DNA of 64,000 bases from contig NZ_SPMY01000011.1 in the NCBI RefSeq assembly GCF_012939955.1, forward strand, positions 62,001 through 126,000. The letters are read 5' to 3'. Below, piece after piece: positions 9,169 to 17,703 of this stretch (position 1 is the stretch's first letter; the number at the start of each line of letters is the position of its first letter). The translations under genes were made by a program, and so were the position numbers. The notes beneath the pieces were generated by a model. It did not search any database. It saw only the letters and a list, made by a program, of their open reading frames with translations, and was not told the origin of the DNA. Source of the DNA: Candidatus Accumulibacter phosphatis. GTDB taxonomy: Bacteria; Pseudomonadota; Gammaproteobacteria; Burkholderiales; Rhodocyclaceae.

Positions 9169-10596
9169 ATGTATAAACCGATAAATGAACAAAGCAAAGA
9201 CTTGATTGGCGAGCAAGACATGCTTTCCCGCAGTGCGCTGGACGCTGCGCTGCGTGCTTATGCCGAGCAGCCCCAATTTCGCAGTGCGACCGGGGACGAG
9301 GTAATCTTCGATAACCCTTTTCACCGACCGGTTCGCGCACAGGATTTGTCTTTTCTGGATTTTTCTCGACCTGTCGATCAAGACCACGTTCATGCCTTGT
9401 GCTCACTCATGGGCAACCGCATGCTCTTCAACATCTATGAGGCGGATCTTTCCTTCGTTGGCGAGTCGCTTTCGCAGCAAGCTCACACCGACCGCGCCGC
9501 GTTCTACTCGACTGCTAACCGAGTGCTCGGCGAGCGCGTGCGCGGTGCGCTGGAGCGCCACTGTTTTGCCTGGATTGACGATGCGCTGCACGATACGGAC
9601 GAAGAACCGGCGAGCCTGATCGAGCGCTCGCTCGCCGAGTTCGAGAACTCGGCGAGCGCCGTCGCCCATACGATCGAGGGATCGGCTTCCAGCACCCGCA
9701 TGGCGCAACTGCTAGCGATTCAGATCTGCGGTCCGCTGCGCGCTCGCGACTTCGCACGCCAGCGCTACGTGGTCGCCGGTCTCGATGGTCACTGGAACGA
9801 GTGGATCGCCGCTGCTGCAGGGGTAGTACCCGCCTGGCGCAGAGCCTATCCGGCTTTGGCGAATGCTGCGCAGCTGAGCACAACTCCGCACGCGTATTGG
9901 CAGTTCTACCTGGGATCGCAGCTTGCCGTTGCCAACTATCTGGCTCGCACATTGAGGGCACCGAGCCGCTTCTTTGAAGCTGCGGGCGCCATCGTCGCAG
10001 ATCGACTTTGCTCACTCCAACTCGCCCGCTGTTGGCGCGAGGTTTTTGTTTCGGCATTTGGCAGCGATATGTTCTGGTCGAGCGATGAGCAAGGCGGCGG
10101 CAGCGACGCTCTGTGTAGCGAAGCCCTGAAACTGCTCGAAAAAACGCCGGGAGCAGAGCAAGCGGAGTGCTTGAACGCCTTCAAGCGAGGCCTCCAGGGA
10201 ATGTGCCGGGTTTGGGTCGCTGCCAACGAGGATCTCGGGCGGCAGATCGCTTGGGCGGGTCACCCCGCCGAGCATCGCGCGCTTGCCGAAGATTACATGC
10301 GCATCATCCGTGATCGGGCTTTGGCGGTAGCCATGGAAACCTACGTCGAGCCATCGAGCGAGCGATCGACAACGCACGTTCACGATACCGACCGGCTGTT
10401 GGTCATCGAATCGGGCGAGATGGATTTCTGGCACAGCTACGGCCAGCCCTTGCATTTCGAGCCCGGCGACATGATCTTCGTGCCCAAGCATCGTTTGCAT
10501 GGCTCAGTCGTCACCACTGACCAGTGTGTCTATCACCAGCCGATCGTGGACGCAAAGCTGCGCGAACTCGTCGATCGACTGCGATCAACGCACTAG
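9169..10596 (+). CDS. SznF-like protein with C-terminal metal-binding cupin
   Basis: 475 residues from the ATG at 9169, chosen because AAGGAG lies 8 bases upstream. Residues ~1-390 look all-helical with no clear motif; the block TPHAYWQFYLGSQLAVANYL (~239-258) suggests a heme-oxygenase-like fold. Residues ~395-460 are a cupin with His403, His405 and His444 as candidate metal ligands (THVHD ... PKHRLHG). From memory, the N-nitrosourea enzyme SznF (471 residues) uses His407, His409 and His448 in its cupin: same spacing and similar total length. The diiron ligand set of the SznF central domain is not evident; only Glu211 falls at an equivalent place. It is followed in the same frame by a single TAG and then the adenylation protein. 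Role: probably oxidative rearrangement of an N-hydroxylated guanidine, by inference. Confidence 0.62.
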   Translation: MYKPINEQSKDLIGEQDMLSRSALDAALRAYAEQPQFRSATGDEVIFDNPFHRPVRAQDLSFLDFSRPVDQDHVHALCSLMGNRMLFNIYEADLSFVGESLSQQAHTDRAAFYSTANRVLGERVRGALERHCFAWIDDALHDTDEEPASLIERSLAEFENSASAVAHTIEGSASSTRMAQLLAIQICGPLRARDFARQRYVVAGLDGHWNEWIAAAAGVVPAWRRAYPALANAAQLSTTPHAYWQFYLGSQLAVANYLARTLRAPSRFFEAAGAIVADRLCSLQLARCWREVFVSAFGSDMFWSSDEQGGGSDALCSEALKLLEKTPGAEQAECLNAFKRGLQGMCRVWVAANEDLGRQIAWAGHPAEHRALAEDYMRIIRDRALAVAMETYVEPSSERSTTHVHDTDRLLVIESGEMDFWHSYGQPLHFEPGDMIFVPKHRLHGSVVTTDQCVYHQPIVDAKLRELVDRLRSTH

Positions 10597-10608
10597 CGGC
10601 TTGATGCC

Positions 10609-12732
10609 GTGGATGCGACCCTCCTTTCGGACACTGCCGACCTGGCAACAGCGAATGCCGAACAGTGGCGGTCCAGTCCAGACTTGGCGCTAGACGCGGT
10701 ATGGCTGGCAAGGCACAAGCTGCGCCCTGAGGAACTGCTGATTGCCGCATTCGGGCTCGTCGTGGCGCAGATCCACGACGCCGATTTGGTAAACCTTGGC
10801 GTCGTCCTCGATGGCTCATCAGGAACGCTGCACTCCTTACAGCTGACCACCTCGCCGTCGCAGGATCTCGTTCAGCTATGTCGCGAAATCGGGCGCCAAA
10901 CTCGCCGACGCAGCAGCGACCCGGCAGCGGAAGCCTTCGACGCCCGGCTGACCATCACCCACTCGCGCCGGGCTATTCCGGCTGCCGTGCCCGCAGCATC
11001 TGGCCTTGCTCTCGAGCTTGTTCTCGATGGACTGCGCGTAAGTGAAATCGCGATTACCTACGACGATCGGATCACTGCGCCAGCGCTGCTGGAGTGGCTC
11101 GAGCGCGGATTCCTGCGCGCCATTGCCAGCATTCCGAATTGTTGCGTCAGCAAGGATATCGAGTGGCTCGCTCAGGACGAATACGATCGCATCGTCTATC
11201 AGTGGAATGCGACCAGCGCACCCTACGCCTACGAACAGTGCCTCCATTGGCTTTTCGAAGCACAGGCGCGGCGCACACCCGATGCCGTCGCACTGGAGAT
11301 CGACGGGCAAGCGCTTTCCTACCACGAACTCGAGCGACGTTCGCGTCAGCTGGCCTGCGAGCTGCGTAATCGTGGCGTTGATTGCGACGTGCTCGTACCG
11401 CTGTGCGCTGAGCGCTCGCTGGCCATGGTGGTCGGAATTCTCGGGATACTACGCGCCGGTGGCGCCTACGTGCCGATCGATCCACGCTTTCCTGCCGACT
11501 ACAACGCGCGCGTCGTCGAAGACAGTGCTCCGCGACTGATCGTCACCGAGTCACGATGGCAGGCCCATATGGCGAGCTTCGGGCTGCCGGTGCTGCTGAT
11601 TGACGAACTTCCCGTAGCCGGCGAGCCGGCATTCTGCATGCGACTCGGGCGGCCAGAGGGGCTTGCCTGCGTGATGCATACATCGGGGTCTACAGGAGTG
11701 CCCAAAGGGACTCTCCTCGAACACCGCGCGCTTCTCAACAATCTGTTCTGGTTGCAAGAGCACTGGCCATTGAGTGCTGGCGAGGCGGTACTGCAGAAAA
11801 CGCCCTTCACATTCGACGTCTCGATCAAGGAGTTCCTCTGGCCGCTTTGCTTTGGTGGGCGACTCGTCCTGGCGCAAGCGGGCAAGCATCTGGACATCCC
11901 TTATCTTGGCAAACTCATACAGCAGCACCATGTTGCCGTGGCTCACTTCGTACCATCGATCCTCCAGGCTTTCGTGGCGCTACCGGGCGTTGGCGCCTGT
12001 ACCAGCCTGCGCTTGGTGATGTGTGGTGCCGAGGTGCTTCCGCCTGAATTGGTCAGCCGCTTTTTCGCCGTGCTCGAGGCCAAGCTTCTCCACCTTTACG
12101 GGCCGACCGAGGCAGCCATCTCGGTAACCGGATGGGAATGTGATCCGCGCTCAGAGCCCCTGCGCGCCGTCCCTTTGGGGCGGCCCATGGCCAATGTGCA
12201 AATCCACGTGCTCAATCGGGCGCAGCGCCCAGTTCCTCCTGGTGTCAGCGGCGAGCTTTATATTGGTGGCATCGCCCTTGCACGCGGATATTTGCGCCAG
12301 CCCGGCCTTACCGAGCAGTGCTTCGTTGTCGACCCGTTCGGCGTTCCGGGGAGTGTTGGCCGTCTCTATCGATCCGGAGACCGCGCCCGCTACACCGCTG
12401 ACGGTGTCATCGAGTTTCTCGGTCGCTTCGATCAGCAAGTGAAGATCCGTGGCGCCAGAGTCGAGCCAGGAGAGATCGAGAACACGCTGCGCAAGCACCC
12501 CGCCCTGGCGCGCGTCGCGGTCACTGTGCGCGCCGACCGCAACGGACAGAAGCGCCTTGTCGCCTACGTAGTCGGCAGGGCTGGTCCGGCTCCCGGCCCC
12601 GCCGACCTGCACCAGTTTTGCCGCGCGAAACTCCCGGGTTACATGATGCCCAGTGCTTTCGTGGACCTAGCGCAGCTACCTCTTCTCGCCAACGGCAAGG
12701 TCGACTACGGCGCATTGCCGAACCTGACTTAG
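10609..12732 (+). CDS. NRPS-type adenylation protein with C-terminal half of a condensation domain, no carrier domain
   Basis: 707 residues from GTG 10609. Residues ~35-200 resemble the C-terminal lobe of a condensation domain, ending in the usual linker (YDRIVYQWNAT); the HHxxxDG half is absent. Residues ~210-700 are a complete adenylation domain: A2 at ~279 (GILRAGGAYVPIDP), A3 at 356 (MHTSGSTGVPKG), A5 at 496 (LYGPTEAAI), A7 at 587 (YRSGDRAR), A8 at ~605 and A10 Lys697 (NGKVDY). By hand alignment the specificity residues read D403 V404 K407 H446 M471 G473 L496 I504 S505 K697, a code I do not recognise. The protein stops 10 residues after A10, so a carrier protein must act in trans or none is used. 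There is no clear ribosome-binding site, and the gene is in frame with the cupin gene across one TAG codon. Confidence 0.85.
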   Translation: MDATLLSDTADLATANAEQWRSSPDLALDAVWLARHKLRPEELLIAAFGLVVAQIHDADLVNLGVVLDGSSGTLHSLQLTTSPSQDLVQLCREIGRQTRRRSSDPAAEAFDARLTITHSRRAIPAAVPAASGLALELVLDGLRVSEIAITYDDRITAPALLEWLERGFLRAIASIPNCCVSKDIEWLAQDEYDRIVYQWNATSAPYAYEQCLHWLFEAQARRTPDAVALEIDGQALSYHELERRSRQLACELRNRGVDCDVLVPLCAERSLAMVVGILGILRAGGAYVPIDPRFPADYNARVVEDSAPRLIVTESRWQAHMASFGLPVLLIDELPVAGEPAFCMRLGRPEGLACVMHTSGSTGVPKGTLLEHRALLNNLFWLQEHWPLSAGEAVLQKTPFTFDVSIKEFLWPLCFGGRLVLAQAGKHLDIPYLGKLIQQHHVAVAHFVPSILQAFVALPGVGACTSLRLVMCGAEVLPPELVSRFFAVLEAKLLHLYGPTEAAISVTGWECDPRSEPLRAVPLGRPMANVQIHVLNRAQRPVPPGVSGELYIGGIALARGYLRQPGLTEQCFVVDPFGVPGSVGRLYRSGDRARYTADGVIEFLGRFDQQVKIRGARVEPGEIENTLRKHPALARVAVTVRADRNGQKRLVAYVVGRAGPAPGPADLHQFCRAKLPGYMMPSAFVDLAQLPLLANGKVDYGALPNLT

Positions 12733-12751
12733 GCATCAAAGGAGAACGCGT

Positions 12752-13579
12752 ATGCTTGCCACCGAACCGTCAGTAGCGTCTGACTATCGCGCACGCCTAA
12801 TGCTTGGCGACAGGATCGGCAGAGCCGTTCAGCCACCCGACTGGTTTGCGGAGTCCTACGAGATCTTTCAGGCAATCGTTAGCAATCCCGCGTACCCCTG
12901 CCACTTTGGTAGCGCTGCCGAGAGCCGAGGTGAACTCTATTACACGATTGCCGATTCATGCCCCGGACAAACACTGGCGCGAACCTTGCAGAATTTTCTT
13001 GCCAGTGCCAGGCTCGCCGCGCGCCAGAGGCGAAACCTGACGATATTCTTTCCCCCCGACGAACGGCCCCTTGGCATTACAGACTACCAGGAGCGATTTT
13101 GGTCCACGCTTGAGGCGCTATCCGAAGCCGATCCAAGCCCTTGGCCAGAGCATATTTCGTCGCAGCCCGACAGCCCGGATTGGGAGTTTTGCTTCGCTGG
13201 CGAGCCAATCTTCGTTTTTTGCGGTGCCCCTTGCTACCGGCTGCGCTCCAGTCGCAATCTTGGCCCCGGAATGATTATCCTCATGCAACCGCGCAGCTCG
13301 TTCTTCGGTATCGAAGGCGACTCGCGCGCTGGAATTGAAGCGCGGAAGAAGACCCGCGAACGGCTGGCGCAATGGGACCAAATGCCGGCGCACCCCGACC
13401 TCGGGGTCTACGGCGATGCGGCGAACCGCGAATGGAAGCAATACGCACTGCCTGACAGCAACTCGCGGGTGACCGGCAAGTGTCCCTTTCTCAACACGGG
13501 AGCAGGAGGCCTGGGAAACCCTGACGTCCACATGGGTGATACCGCGCCGGTTAATGGCTGCGAAAGCGGCCATTGGTAG
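12752..13579 (+). CDS. YqcI/YcgG family protein, candidate heme-dependent guanidine N-hydroxylase
   Basis: 275 residues with a good AGGAGA ribosome-binding site, 19 bases after the adenylation gene. Family features are YPCHFGSAAESRGELYYT near the N-terminus, a central LTIFFPP strand (~96-102), the block FCGAPCYRLRSSRNLGPGMI (~156-175) and the C-terminal KCPF (~243-246). The best known member, DcsA of D-cycloserine biosynthesis, is a heme protein that hydroxylates the guanidine nitrogen of L-arginine; related proteins occur in diazeniumdiolate (graminine) siderophore clusters. Pairing with an SznF-like cupin protein and an adenylation domain supports a role in N-oxygenating an arginine-like substrate. 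The C-terminal ~30 residues after CPF are longer than I expect and of unknown purpose. Confidence 0.78.
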   Translation: MLATEPSVASDYRARLMLGDRIGRAVQPPDWFAESYEIFQAIVSNPAYPCHFGSAAESRGELYYTIADSCPGQTLARTLQNFLASARLAARQRRNLTIFFPPDERPLGITDYQERFWSTLEALSEADPSPWPEHISSQPDSPDWEFCFAGEPIFVFCGAPCYRLRSSRNLGPGMIILMQPRSSFFGIEGDSRAGIEARKKTRERLAQWDQMPAHPDLGVYGDAANREWKQYALPDSNSRVTGKCPFLNTGAGGLGNPDVHMGDTAPVNGCESGHW

Positions 13580-13709
13580 ACCTTTGGCAGGGGCTATTCT
13601 CCAGAACACCCTGCTGGGCGTGATTGACCATTCGCCATGCCTCTCCTGCGTCCACGAGTTGCTGAAACGCCACCGAAAGCCCGCTTTGAGCAAGGCCGGA
13701 CAAAACACC

Positions 13710-14612
13710 TCAGAACATCAGCCGCGCCAGCAACAGGCCCGTGGACACGGCGGTAGCGGTGGCCACGAGGCCCGGGATCATGAACGAGGGATTGAGCACG
13801 TACTTGCCGATCTTGGTGGTCCCTGACAAGTCGAAGTTGATCGCCGCAATCAGGGAACCATAGGTCGGAATGAAGAAGTCGCCATTGACCGACGGAAACA
13901 TCGCGATCAGGAATTGCGGTGGAATCCCGAGCACGATCCCCAGCGGCATCAGCGCCCGGGTCGTCGCCGCCTGACTGTAGAGCAGCACCGATGAGAAGAA
14001 GAGGCCAAAGGCAAAGGTCCACGGCGCGACTTCCGCCAGATGCCCGATCGCCGGCACGATGACCTCCTTGTTGGCAGCGATGAAGCTGTCACCCAGCCAC
14101 GCCAGACCGAAAATCCCGATGACCGCCACGACGCCGGCGCGGCGCGTCGCCGTCTTGGGAACTGCGTCGACATTCACCCTGGTCAGCATCAGCATGATCG
14201 CCGCGACGGACATCATCACCACTTCGATCACGATCGGCATGCCGATGGCGCCCTTGGCGCCGCACAGCTGTCGCAAGTCGGGGAAGAAGCCCAGCAAGAC
14301 GACCAGCGCGACACCGCTCAGAAACAGGTAGGCGGAGATTTTGGCTGCTGGCTTGTGCGGCTGTCGATCGGCGGCCGCCTGCGGTGCGGGTATGTCGCCA
14401 GCCGCCAGGCGCGCCCGGTACTCGGGATCGTCCTTCAGATCCTTGCCGAGAAACATCGAGACCAGGGCGCCGGCCACGACACCGGTCAGCGTGGCCGGAA
14501 CGCAAATCATCAAAATCTGCGGCAACCCCCATTGCGTCATCCCCTTTTCGGCGAACAGACCAATCATCGCCGCCGTCGCAGCCGCCACGGGACTGCCGGT
14601 GATCGCAGTATA
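13710..14612 (-). pseudogene. 5'-truncated anaerobic C4-dicarboxylate transporter (DcuA/DcuB family)
   Basis: The frame from about 14612 down to the TGA at 13710 encodes ~300 residues of a Dcu-type antiporter: YTAITGSP, several membrane helices and FFIPTYGSLIAAINFD near the end. Family members are about 440 residues, so roughly the first 140 are missing. Upstream of 14612 the same frame reads non-homologous sequence and reaches a TAG at about 14680. The only starts available are internal (for example GTG 14588). This looks like a gene beheaded by a deletion or insertion and now inactive. It lies convergent to the accessory cluster, 130 bases from its end. Confidence 0.7.
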
Positions 14613-15066
14613 AACGGGCCCAGAAACGATGATCCGCCAATGGTCGGCTCTCCCAAATCGGCGACAGGGAGTTAACGACTAGGCCCGTGTCGACTTCGAC
14701 GACGGGTTCCCGTCGTGGAAGTGCCTCGGCCAGTGGCAAAGACCAGTCAAGGTCAAACCTAGGTGATGAACGTAACCGACAAGAAAGTTGCTGCGGCCTT
14801 ATTGGCCTAGTCACTTCCTACTGAGCATGGCGAACAAAGGAGGCCGGGTGCGCGCTTCCGTTGGACTTTCGATAGAGCAGGCAGGAGTGCTAGCAAACGC
14901 AGGCGCGCCGCTCTTCTGAACCGCTGGTCCTCTTCGACCACGCGGCCAGGCAGGATTCGCGCGACGCCGGCCGCTAATCAAAACACAGGCAGCACAAGGC
15001 TGCTTTCAGCCGGTCAAGCCTGGAGGCGGACTGAATACTGAACCGGTGTCGGCTCGTTCGATCCTC
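14613..15066. other. Gene-free interval beyond the dcu breakpoint
   Basis: No reading frame here resembles a protein family. The interval contains a long near-perfect palindrome (14694-14721) and a short hairpin (GGCTG-CTTT-CAGCC, 14998-15011) downstream of the potassium channel gene. The sequence looks like scar DNA left by rearrangement next to the truncated dcu gene. Confidence 0.55.
14694..14721. repeat. 28-base near-perfect palindrome
   Basis: Arms CTTC-G-ACGACGGG and CCCGTCGT-G-GAAG flank a TT centre, with a single G/G mismatch. It could be a REP-like element, a mobile-element end or a hairpin terminator; no T-run follows, so a simple terminator is less likely. Confidence 0.6.
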
Positions 15067-15516
15067 TCATTTGGCGACCGTGTTCGCCGGATGCCGATGC
15101 CCCTTGGTCAGGTGTTGCACGATGCCGAGCAGGGACGCACTGGTCAGGCCGAGCATCAGGATGCCATTGAGCGCCTCGAGCGGGCCGAGGAGTTTCCGGT
15201 CGGTGCTCATGACCACGTCCCCATAGCCAAGCGACGTAAAATTGACGCCCGAGTGGTAAACCGCCTGATGGAAATCCGCGAACTCTCCGAACCACAAGAA
15301 CAGGGCGCCCCACAGCATGATCTGCAGAAAATTGCCCAGCATCATGACCACCATCGCCATCAAAAGCCTGCGTGTACCCGTGAGCAGTGCACTGCCGAAC
15401 CCCGGCTCGTCCGAGTGGCGCACCACGTAACGGACGCTCCAGAGAGAGAACATCACCTGCAGGGCCAGGCACATCATCATCGTCAGCAAGCCGATTGCCA
15501 GGTTAATCAGTATCAT
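15067..15516 (-). CDS. Small two-TM potassium channel family protein
   Basis: 149 residues. Two or three hydrophobic segments are present and a pore loop near residues 100-110 carries the selectivity filter TSLGYGDVV. There is no RCK/TrkA domain. The start ATG 15516 (MILINLAIG) is preferred over ATG 15525, because GAAGGAG directly abuts the upstream ATG but lies at a normal distance from 15516. It is the last gene of the exporter operon, 14 bases after the DUF2955 gene. It probably conducts K+ or senses envelope stress; its link to export is unclear. Confidence 0.8.
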   Translation of the reverse strand: MILINLAIGLLTMMMCLALQVMFSLWSVRYVVRHSDEPGFGSALLTGTRRLLMAMVVMMLGNFLQIMLWGALFLWFGEFADFHQAVYHSGVNFTSLGYGDVVMSTDRKLLGPLEALNGILMLGLTSASLLGIVQHLTKGHRHPANTVAK

Positions 15517-15530
15517 GCCGAACATCTCCT

Positions 15531-16562
15531 TCAGCTGTGGTGGAAGAACAGGGCCTCGCTTCTCGACGCGCGCCAGCGCTCGAGCAGCCAGACGGTCGCC
15601 CAGGCATAGAGCGCGACGCCGACGAACAGGCAGACACGAACGGCGGACGCCGCGAGCACACCCTTGCCGCTGGCGCTGTCCTCGATCGCCGGCCCGAGCA
15701 GGATCAGCATCGTTATCAGCGCGTTGCTCCAGAATGAGGGCGAGAAGGGCGTCGCCTTGACGCGGAAGAGCCGCGCGCCGGCCCACAGGGCGGCCGCCAT
15801 TATCCACAGCATCAGCATCCACAGGTTCGGCCACAGCGACAGGCCGAACCATACGAGCAGAGCCATCCCCGCCCCCATCAGGGTCGATCCCAGCAGTTCC
15901 CGACCGGCGGAACGGGTATCTGTCGAACCGGCCTGCTGGCCCAGAGACACCGTCTTCATGATCGCCGCCAGATAGAACGAGGGGTCGGTGAGGGCCAGAA
16001 CGAACACTGGCAGCACTACCAGCGTGCCGCGCAGGGCGATCCAGCTTGCCGTCTCACGGCTGGGGCGTGGTGGCTTGGCTGCCTTCGCGGCCGGCTCTTG
16101 CGCGTCGGGAAAGAAGGCATGCGAAAAACCGCCGACCAGGCTGCCAACGGCGATGCCAACGGCCAGCGCCACGCTGATCGCGGTGACGAGCGCCTGGTCG
16201 GCCACCCCGGCGACCGGGATCAGCGTGAAGGCCACGACCAGAATCATTGTCAGCGGGTTGCCGGTGCGGATACCGAAGAAGAACAGCGCGTAAAGGATGA
16301 CCCCCGTCAGAAGCACGCCGGCCAGCGCGTAGTTCTCCAGCAAGGGGACCATCAGCACCCCCATCACCAACAGTCCGGCAAACAGCAGGGCGATGACCAC
16401 GGCCTTGGCCGGCGGGATCGGCGGGCCCGGCTTGCACAGCACCACCATTGCCATCAGGCAGACGATGTACGGAAGCGACAGGGCCAGGCCGTAGGCAATC
16501 AGGACGGCCAGACCGAGTCCGACGGCCAAGCGCAGAACCGCCTTGTCAGCCGGAGCGATCAT
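15531..16562 (-). CDS. DUF2955 membrane permease-like protein
   Basis: 343 residues with about ten hydrophobic segments in two halves, each opening with a compact helix bundle, separated by a charged loop near residues 150-170 (PDAQEPAAKAAKPPRPSRE). Proteins of this family sit beside HlyD adaptors and NodT channels and resemble FUSC/aromatic-acid exporter permeases, so it is a candidate inner-membrane partner. The gene starts 7 bases after the HlyD gene stop with no clear ribosome-binding site, consistent with coupling. Confidence 0.78.
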   Translation of the reverse strand: MIAPADKAVLRLAVGLGLAVLIAYGLALSLPYIVCLMAMVVLCKPGPPIPPAKAVVIALLFAGLLVMGVLMVPLLENYALAGVLLTGVILYALFFFGIRTGNPLTMILVVAFTLIPVAGVADQALVTAISVALAVGIAVGSLVGGFSHAFFPDAQEPAAKAAKPPRPSRETASWIALRGTLVVLPVFVLALTDPSFYLAAIMKTVSLGQQAGSTDTRSAGRELLGSTLMGAGMALLVWFGLSLWPNLWMLMLWIMAAALWAGARLFRVKATPFSPSFWSNALITMLILLGPAIEDSASGKGVLAASAVRVCLFVGVALYAWATVWLLERWRASRSEALFFHHS

Positions 16563-16569
16563 GATCGGC

Positions 16570-17703
16570 TCAGTAGAGGTAGGAGAGCCAGCTCATCAGG
16601 CGGATGTAGGCCGCGCCGAGCGTGTTCATCAGGAAGTTGTCGCCGGTGTAGACCATCACCTCGGCCTGACCGCCGATGCGTACCTTGCCCAGACGCTTTG
16701 CCTCCGTCGCATCGAACTCGACAGCCACCGGGAAGCGCTGCGCCTGGCGCAGCCAGTCGCGACTGTTTTCGATCGTCGGCAGCGTTCCCGGCGGCGCCTG
16801 CTGGGCGGAGCTGACGCCGCTGCCAACGCTGCGCACGCGGCCTTTCAACACTTCGCCGGGGAGCATATCGAGAACGATTGCCACTTCGTCGCCGGGTTCG
16901 AGGTTGCCGAGGTTGTTCTCGGTCATGTCCGCGCTGATCCACAGGTCGCGGATCGCAATCAGCGTCATCACCGGCGCACCTGCCTGTGCGAACTGACCGA
17001 CTTCGGTGCGCAGATCGGCGACACGGCCGCCGGCGGGGGCGACCACTTTCGTGCGCGCCAGGTCGAGCGCGGCCTTTTCGATCGCCGCGCGCGCGCTGCG
17101 CAACTGTGCGTTGTTGTCACCGGCCTCGCCGGCGGCTTCCTGCGCCTTGCGCACGTCGGCTTCGGCAGCCTTTGTCCGGCTGCGCGCCTCGACCCCTGTC
17201 GCCTGTGTGACCTCCAGTCGGCGCACCGATATCGCGCCGGGATCCTCGGCGTAGAGCGCCTCGTGCCGCGCCGCGTCCTTTTCGGCCTTGACTTCATTGG
17301 CCTGCGCTGCCTGCAGCGAGGCGCGCGCGGCGGCCACGGTCTCCACCGCGGCATTGACTGAACTGCGCACCGATTCGAAGTCCGAGCGGCTGCGTTGCAG
17401 CGCGATCCGGTATTGCTCCGGGTCGATGTCGAAGAGCGCTTGCCCGCGCCCCACGTCGTCGTCGTTCCTGACGTGAACCGCGAGCACCTTGCCCGCCACC
17501 TCGGCGGCCACCGGCACCACAAAAGCCTGGACGCGGGCCTGCGAGGAGTACGGAGTGACGCGATCGGCGGCAAAATACCAGAGCAGGCTGCCGCCGATCA
17601 GCGCCAGCACGACCGTCGCGCCGATACGGCTTGCCTTCCCCGCTTGCGGCGCTTCGCTGGCGGCTACGGTCGACGGGTCCTGGCTGGACGATTCCTGGCT
17701 CAT
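16570..17703 (-). CDS. HlyD/EmrA-family membrane fusion protein
   Basis: 377 residues: a short cytosolic N-terminus, one membrane anchor (~27-47), half lipoyl motif (VAAEVAGKVLAVHVRNDDDV), a long alpha-hairpin (~110-210), second half motif (VVAPAGGRVADLRTEVGQF) and C-terminal barrel. This is the canonical EmrA-type adaptor that bridges an inner-membrane permease and an outer-membrane channel. Its ATG overlaps the stop of the upstream NodT gene by 4 bases; the DUF2955 gene follows. Confidence 0.88.
   Translation of the reverse strand: MSQESSSQDPSTVAASEAPQAGKASRIGATVVLALIGGSLLWYFAADRVTPYSSQARVQAFVVPVAAEVAGKVLAVHVRNDDDVGRGQALFDIDPEQYRIALQRSRSDFESVRSSVNAAVETVAAARASLQAAQANEVKAEKDAARHEALYAEDPGAISVRRLEVTQATGVEARSRTKAAEADVRKAQEAAGEAGDNNAQLRSARAAIEKAALDLARTKVVAPAGGRVADLRTEVGQFAQAGAPVMTLIAIRDLWISADMTENNLGNLEPGDEVAIVLDMLPGEVLKGRVRSVGSGVSSAQQAPPGTLPTIENSRDWLRQAQRFPVAVEFDATEAKRLGKVRIGGQAEVMVYTGDNFLMNTLGAAYIRLMSWLSYLY

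Noticed and set aside
8656-9393. Minus-strand frame of 245 codons across the gap and the cupin gene start
   Set aside because: No start with a ribosome-binding site and no domain; it overlaps the well-supported cupin start.
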